From [Borrelia] turdi (GTDB lineage: Bacteria; Spirochaetota; Spirochaetia; Borreliales; Borreliaceae), in assembly GCF_008828755.2 (NCBI RefSeq), contig NZ_QBLM01000001.1, forward strand, positions 186,001 through 250,000: a stretch of 64,000 nucleotides of DNA, read 5' to 3'. This document shows, in pieces, positions 58,577 to 64,000 of this stretch. The translations under genes and the position numbers were made by a program. The notes under the pieces are model-generated. The model saw only the letters and a program-made list of their open reading frames with translations, did not search any database and was not told the origin of the DNA. Within the stretch, counting starts at the first letter, position 1, and each line of letters begins with the position of its first letter.

Positions 58577-59476
58577 CTACTTTATCTTTTTATACAAATT
58601 TAAAAGTATTGGAGATGCTATAAACACAGAAGAATAAGTCCCAACAATTACTCCTACCATAAATACCAAAGAAAAATCTTTTATAGGTCCTTCAGTAAAC
58701 ACATAAATAGAAAATACTGCAACAAATGTTGTAATTGAAGTCAAAACAGTTCTTGATAAAGTTTGACTGATGCTTATATTTAATATATTTAAAAATGTAT
58801 TATCGGTTAATCGCCTAACATTATCTCTAATCCTATCAAAAATAATTATTGTATCGTTTAAAGAATATCCAATAATGGTTAGTATTGCCACAATAATATA
58901 ACTATTAATCTCTATTCTAAATACCCCTAAAAAAGCAACTATAAAAAATATATCATGAAATGTTGAAAGTATGGAAGCAATAGCATAACTTAGTTTAAAT
59001 CTTAAAGTTATATAAATCAAAATCAAAGTGAATGTTCCTAATACCAAAAATATTGACCTAATTCTCAAAGTAGAAGAAAAGCTTGAATCAATAAAATAAG
59101 AGTCTAAAACTTCAATATTAGCATCAAATGTCTTTTTAAGTTCGTCCATTATTGTTTTTTGAACTTCTGTTTTAAAAGCATAATCAATGATATCTGACTT
59201 TACCATAATGGAGAATTCGCTTTTATTCTTATTAGATGAAAAAATGCTATTGACATCTAAAGCCTTATAAATCGGAGAAAATATTTTTTTAATTTCATTT
59301 TCTTTAATATCTGATTTTTCTATTGAAAGATTAATATTAACTCTAGGAGAAAAATCTATTCCCCAATTATATCCACCATGATAAAAAAAGGTGTAAATAA
59401 GTCCAATCAAAGTCAAAATAAAGCTAACAATTAAAACATTGCTTCCATATTTTGAAAAATTAATTACTCTTTGCAT
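58577..59476 (-). CDS. secF: Protein translocase subunit SecF
   Basis: 299 residues, six membrane helices with a periplasmic loop after the first. Family motifs: WGIDFSPRVNIN (usual GIDFxGG altered), STFHDIFFIVAFLGVFRIE, and GYSLNDTIIIFDRIRDN. It works with SecD to drive late export using the ion gradient. GGAG lies eight bases before the ATG, and it overlaps secD by 17 bases. Confidence 0.96.
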   Translation of the reverse strand: MQRVINFSKYGSNVLIVSFILTLIGLIYTFFYHGGYNWGIDFSPRVNINLSIEKSDIKENEIKKIFSPIYKALDVNSIFSSNKNKSEFSIMVKSDIIDYAFKTEVQKTIMDELKKTFDANIEVLDSYFIDSSFSSTLRIRSIFLVLGTFTLILIYITLRFKLSYAIASILSTFHDIFFIVAFLGVFRIEINSYIIVAILTIIGYSLNDTIIIFDRIRDNVRRLTDNTFLNILNISISQTLSRTVLTSITTFVAVFSIYVFTEGPIKDFSLVFMVGVIVGTYSSVFIASPILLNLYKKIK

Positions 59477-61220
59477 ATTTTGAACTCCAAGATATACTTA
59501 CAAATTTGCTTTTTCTAACAGATATGATAAATTCCAAAATAAATCTTGAAAAAATCAAACTACTAAAAAGGGATGCCACAATTCCAACAGAAAGAGACCA
59601 TGCGAAACCTTGAATAACTCCTGTCCCAAGAAGAGTTAAAAAAAGAACCGCAATAAATGTCGTTATATTTGCATCCATAATGGATAAAAAGGCTTTCTTA
59701 AAACCACCCTCAAAAGCATTTTCAAATTTTCTACCCTCTCTGATTTCTTCTTTAATTCTCTCATAAATAACTATATTTATGTCCACAGCCATACCCATTG
59801 TCAAAATAAGACCTGCAATGCTTGTCAGAGTTAAAGTAAAATTAAAGGCCGACAATATTGCTAAAATTAAAAATACATTATAAATAACAAGTGAAAATCC
59901 GGCTACAAAGCCACTCAACCCATAATAAATACACATAAATAAAAATACCAAACAAAGAGCAAGCGCAGAAGCTTTAATACCAAGATCAATAGTCTTAGCA
60001 CCAAGAGTAGGCCCTATTATTCTCAAATCATCTATTTTAATCTCAACCGGAAACGCTGCGGTTTTAAATACCAAAGCAAGATCCAAGGCCTCTTTTTTAT
60101 CAAAAGAGTCGCCCTGAATTGAAACATTACCGCCTGTAATAGCGTACCCAATTCCTGCCACAGACCTAATTTTACCCTCCATAACAACAGCTAAAGACTT
60201 TCCAACATTTTTTTGAGTAAATTTAAAAAATTTTTCACTTCCATCAACATCAAGGTTAAAAGCAACAATATCTCGACCTGTTCTAGGATCATTAGAGACC
60301 CCAGCATCTTTAATGTGAGCACCATCAAATGAGTTTTCAGGGCTTGCATCAACTACATAATAACGAACTGACGACTCATCATCTACCCCATAAGAGTCTT
60401 TAACATACCAAGGAAAAATTTGCTTACTATCTGAAAGGTTCATATTTGCCTGAATTTCGGAAATAGAAAAAAGAGAGCCTGCTTCTAATATTTTTTTATG
60501 CAAAAGAGATGTAGACTCGTCATCAACCACATAAAAAGTCAAATTACCCTTCCCACTCAAAAGAGTACTTACCCTGCTCTCATCTTTTTCTCCAGGAATA
60601 TCTAAGAAAATTTTATTTCCTCCAGCCTCTCTTGCAATTTTAGGCTCTGTAAGTCCAAATCTATCTACTCTATCTTTAAGAATTTGCATTATACGATAAA
60701 TAGCATCTTCTCTCTCAGCAAAAGTCAAAGAACGACCTAACTTTTTTTCAATATTTGAATAATTAAGAGAAATGGTAACACTCATCCCTCCAGACAAATC
60801 AAGTCCAAGATGTATTATTCTGCTCTTACTTTTCTTTATGTTCTCATAATATCTATAAATCTCTAAACTTACTTCTTCCATATCTGAATCAGTTAAAAAT
60901 CCTTCACGCAAAGTTTTAGCAGTAAAAGAATTAGGCAAAATTTTCATTGAAGACTTATAATTATTTTTTGCTATGGGAATTAAATAAGAAAGACTAGGCG
61001 GAATGCTACTATTGGGATCTTTATGATACAACTCCTTAAGCTTAACAAGATCATTCAAGGCTTTTTTCTTTGAATAATCTCTTAAGGCCTCTTGTGAATA
61101 TGAGCTTATCTTTTTATCCTCAATGCTCATTAAAAAATACCACTTTAAAGTCGGATATATTAAAAAACACGCAAAAAACGTCACCAGCAATATCAATACA
61201 AGCTTAGATCCTTTTTTCAT
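59460..61220 (-). CDS. secD: Protein translocase subunit SecD
   Basis: About 586 residues with an N-terminal membrane helix, a large periplasmic domain and five C-terminal helices. Motifs include HLGLDLSGGMSVTI, RVDRFGLTEPKI, LDIPGEKD, and the membrane motif MGMAVDINIVIYERI. I use the ATG at 61220, eight bases after AAGGA; a TTG frame from 61247 is longer but lacks a site. Lies between yajC and secF as usual. Confidence 0.96.
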   Translation of the reverse strand: MKKGSKLVLILLVTFFACFLIYPTLKWYFLMSIEDKKISSYSQEALRDYSKKKALNDLVKLKELYHKDPNSSIPPSLSYLIPIAKNNYKSSMKILPNSFTAKTLREGFLTDSDMEEVSLEIYRYYENIKKSKSRIIHLGLDLSGGMSVTISLNYSNIEKKLGRSLTFAEREDAIYRIMQILKDRVDRFGLTEPKIAREAGGNKIFLDIPGEKDESRVSTLLSGKGNLTFYVVDDESTSLLHKKILEAGSLFSISEIQANMNLSDSKQIFPWYVKDSYGVDDESSVRYYVVDASPENSFDGAHIKDAGVSNDPRTGRDIVAFNLDVDGSEKFFKFTQKNVGKSLAVVMEGKIRSVAGIGYAITGGNVSIQGDSFDKKEALDLALVFKTAAFPVEIKIDDLRIIGPTLGAKTIDLGIKASALALCLVFLFMCIYYGLSGFVAGFSLVIYNVFLILAILSAFNFTLTLTSIAGLILTMGMAVDINIVIYERIKEEIREGRKFENAFEGGFKKAFLSIMDANITTFIAVLFLTLLGTGVIQGFAWSLSVGIVASLFSSLIFSRFILEFIISVRKSKFVSISWSSKYAKSN

Positions 61221-61295
61221 TATACAAATCCTTAAAATTTTTAACAAATACCATCATTAGCTACCAGCTCTAATTTTATCTTAAATTATAATACC

Positions 61296-61610
61296 TTATA
61301 ACACCTTTTTAACTTCATTTTTTTCATACAAAACTTTATCAATAGAGGTTTTTACAAATACTGCTTCGATATTTGGATTTAATTCTAAAATAACATCCGT
61401 ATCGCCTAGTTTTTTAACAACTCCAAAAATTCCACCTATTGTTAATACCTTATCGCCTTTTTTTAGATTTTTTATCATTTCTTTTTTATTCTTTTCTTCC
61501 TTACGCTGAGGAGATATCACTAAAAACCAAAATATAGCAATAACAGGCACAAAAACTAACAAACTTCGGAAAAAGCTACTACTGCTACTAAATTCTTGCA
61601 ATAAAAACAC
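61296..61610 (-). CDS. yajC: Sec translocase accessory protein YajC
   Basis: 104 residues: one membrane helix (about 15-35, FWFLVISPQRKEEK next to it) and the conserved YajC fold LKKGDKVLTIGGIFGVV. The start is GTG with AAGGGGGG four bases upstream. It forms a complex with SecDF. Confidence 0.95.
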   Translation of the reverse strand: MFLLQEFSSSSSFFRSLLVFVPVIAIFWFLVISPQRKEEKNKKEMIKNLKKGDKVLTIGGIFGVVKKLGDTDVILELNPNIEAVFVKTSIDKVLYEKNEVKKVL

Positions 61611-61623
61611 AAAACCCCCCTTA

Positions 61624-61920
61624 CTATATATACGTCACTTTTATCTTATTAATATCATCGGGATAAACTACTCCAAATAAAAGCTTAAAGTCGTCTTTTT
61701 TGGTATAATTAGAATTACTTATTTTATTATACTCTTCAATTAAATAATTAATAAGAGCATCATCATTTCTATAAAGAGCCTTACTAAAGGCGCTTCTATA
61801 AAGCCCAAGTTCAAAAAGCTCCTTAACGCTTTTGCCTCTGTTTTCCCTTAAAAGCTGCCTATCTACTATTGCTTTTGAACAATCATAGCCTATACAAAAA
61901 ACAAATTCATCCTCACTCAA
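61624..61920 (-). CDS. Small conserved hypothetical protein
   Basis: 98 residues from a TTG at 61920, which has AAGGGA six bases upstream; a longer TTG frame from 61965 runs into the groEL 3' hairpin region and is less likely. Sequence starts LSEDEFVFCIGYDCSKAI and has no recognised domain. It may be linked to SecDF/YajC by position only (14-base gap). Confidence 0.6.
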   Translation of the reverse strand: MSEDEFVFCIGYDCSKAIVDRQLLRENRGKSVKELFELGLYRSAFSKALYRNDDALINYLIEEYNKISNSNYTKKDDFKLLFGVVYPDDINKIKVTYI

Positions 61921-61946
61921 AATAATTCCCTTGAATAATAAAATAT

Positions 61947-61979
61947 TCCACCGGCAAAAACACAAGCTTCACCGGTGAA
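61947..61979 (-). terminator. G+C-rich hairpin/palindrome after groEL
   Basis: CACCGG (61949-61954) can pair with CCGGTG (61972-61977), and TTCACCGGTGAA (61968-61979) is itself a perfect 12-bp palindrome. A T-rich stretch follows on the minus strand. It probably separates abundant groEL mRNA from the yajC-secDF transcript, wholly or partly. Confidence 0.45.
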
Positions 61980-61987
61980 ACTTTAAT

Positions 61988-63649
<1,662 letters not shown>

Positions 63650-63672
63650 TCATAAAATAATTTATATTTAAC

Positions 63673-63678
63673 ATTATA
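63673..63678 (-). promoter_or_regulatory. Likely -10 of groEL
   Basis: TATAAT on the minus strand, 45 bases before the groEL ATG. The -35 at 17 bases spacing (ATGTAT) is weak. A 10-bp palindrome CGCTATAGCG lies at 63703-63712, next to the -35. No CIRCE element is present. Confidence 0.5.
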
Positions 63679-63718
63679 AGATTAACACAAACTTAATACA
63701 TTCGCTATAGCGTATTGC

Positions 63719-63802
63719 TTTTGTATATTAAAAAATATAAAATGTACAAAACCAGCACAATTTTGTATATTAAAAAATATAAAATGTACAAAACCAGCAC
63801 AA
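63719..63802. repeat. Perfect 42-bp tandem repeat (two copies)
   Basis: Bases 63719-63760 and 63761-63802 are identical over all 42 positions. Each unit contains the inverted repeat TATATT-AAAA-AATATA and the segment TGTACAAAACCAGCACAA. It lies in the divergent promoter region between groEL and the next gene. Confidence 0.97.
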
Positions 63803-63860
63803 ATTTTTATTATATAATATAAATATTGACTAATCTTTATATCATAAAGACAAAGTATTT

Positions 63861-64000
63861 ATGTTTAGAAAACTAAAAAAATCAAAAACTTACATTATTA
63901 TTATTTCAATAACTAAATTTTCAGAGAACAACCTGTTATCAATAATATCAAATATAAAATATTTAATTGAACACAAACAGCTAGCTTACAAAATACATTG
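63861..64000 (+). CDS. Start of a divergent gene (partial, runs off right edge)
   Basis: An ATG at 63861 opens a frame to the window end (46 codons) beginning FRKLKKSKTYIIIISITKFS. It is divergent from groEL. Too little is visible to name a family. In B. burgdorferi the gene next to groEL is, from memory, annotated as a putative serine/threonine kinase, but no kinase motif is in the visible part. Confidence 0.55.
   Translation, partial: MFRKLKKSKTYIIIISITKFSENNLLSIISNIKYLIEHKQLAYKIH

Noticed and set aside
63719-63802. CRISPR-like array
   Set aside because: Two directly adjoining 42-bp copies without spacers and no cas genes; it is a simple tandem duplication.

Overview
The window is a stretch of chromosome from a Lyme-group spirochaete (Borrelia/Borreliella). 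The reasons are the very low G+C content, a periplasmic-flagella operon flaA-cheA2-cheW3-cheX-cheY3, a class I lysyl-tRNA synthetase, a complete bacterial mevalonate operon, a Dps protein with a Cys-rich tail (NapA), a BadR-type ROK regulator and a second EF-G. The gene order agrees with what I remember of the B. burgdorferi chromosome between about BB0648 (right edge) and BB0714 (left edge); these numbers are from memory. I see no insertion sequence, prophage, CRISPR array or plasmid-type gene family. The species within the group cannot be fixed from the sequence alone.

Layout. 1-6840 (mostly minus): a partial TPR protein, RNase P RNA, a zinc-ribbon coiled-coil protein, then rpoD, dnaG and mltG. 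6999-7206: tRNA-Tyr and tRNA-Thr with a promoter. 7247-9348: two proteins of unknown function. 9466-16721: cca (plus), then two minus-strand translation and precursor clusters, BB0701-like/coaD/rpmF/acpP/rnc and ffh/rpsP/khpA/rimM/trmD/rplS. 16784-21555: badR, fusA2, napA (minus), a CAP-domain lipoprotein and tRNA-Val (plus). 21564-27846: six overlapping mevalonate-pathway genes from acetoacetyl-CoA to isopentenyl/dimethylallyl diphosphate. 27941-37064: mnmA (plus), two chemoreceptors and a nucleoside-type ABC transporter (minus). 37321-40395: a plus-strand cluster of a HAD phosphatase and three unknown proteins, one with a voltage-sensor-like membrane region. 40436-49102: the flaA/chemotaxis operon, preceded by a glycosyltransferase-like gene, a cell-wall amidase and a GerMN-like protein. 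49178-56473: a lipoprotein, four small envelope genes, era, lysS, gpmA, rpiA and a HemW-like gene without its Fe-S cysteines. 56582-63628: a DnaJ-like gene, a hypothetical, secF-secD-yajC, a small hypothetical and groEL. A perfect 42-bp tandem repeat lies upstream of groEL, before the start of a divergent gene that runs off the right edge.

How it fits together. The region joins housekeeping transcription, translation and secretion with functions specific to this parasite: isoprenoid precursor supply, motility and chemotaxis, nucleoside salvage, metal and oxidative-stress defence (NapA) and tick/host adaptation (BadR). Genes are tightly packed. Many neighbours overlap by 1-35 bp, and several convergent pairs overlap at their stop ends. 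TTG and GTG starts with good Shine-Dalgarno sites are common, even for rpoD and rpsP, so starts were chosen from the ribosome binding site and family alignment rather than by longest frame.
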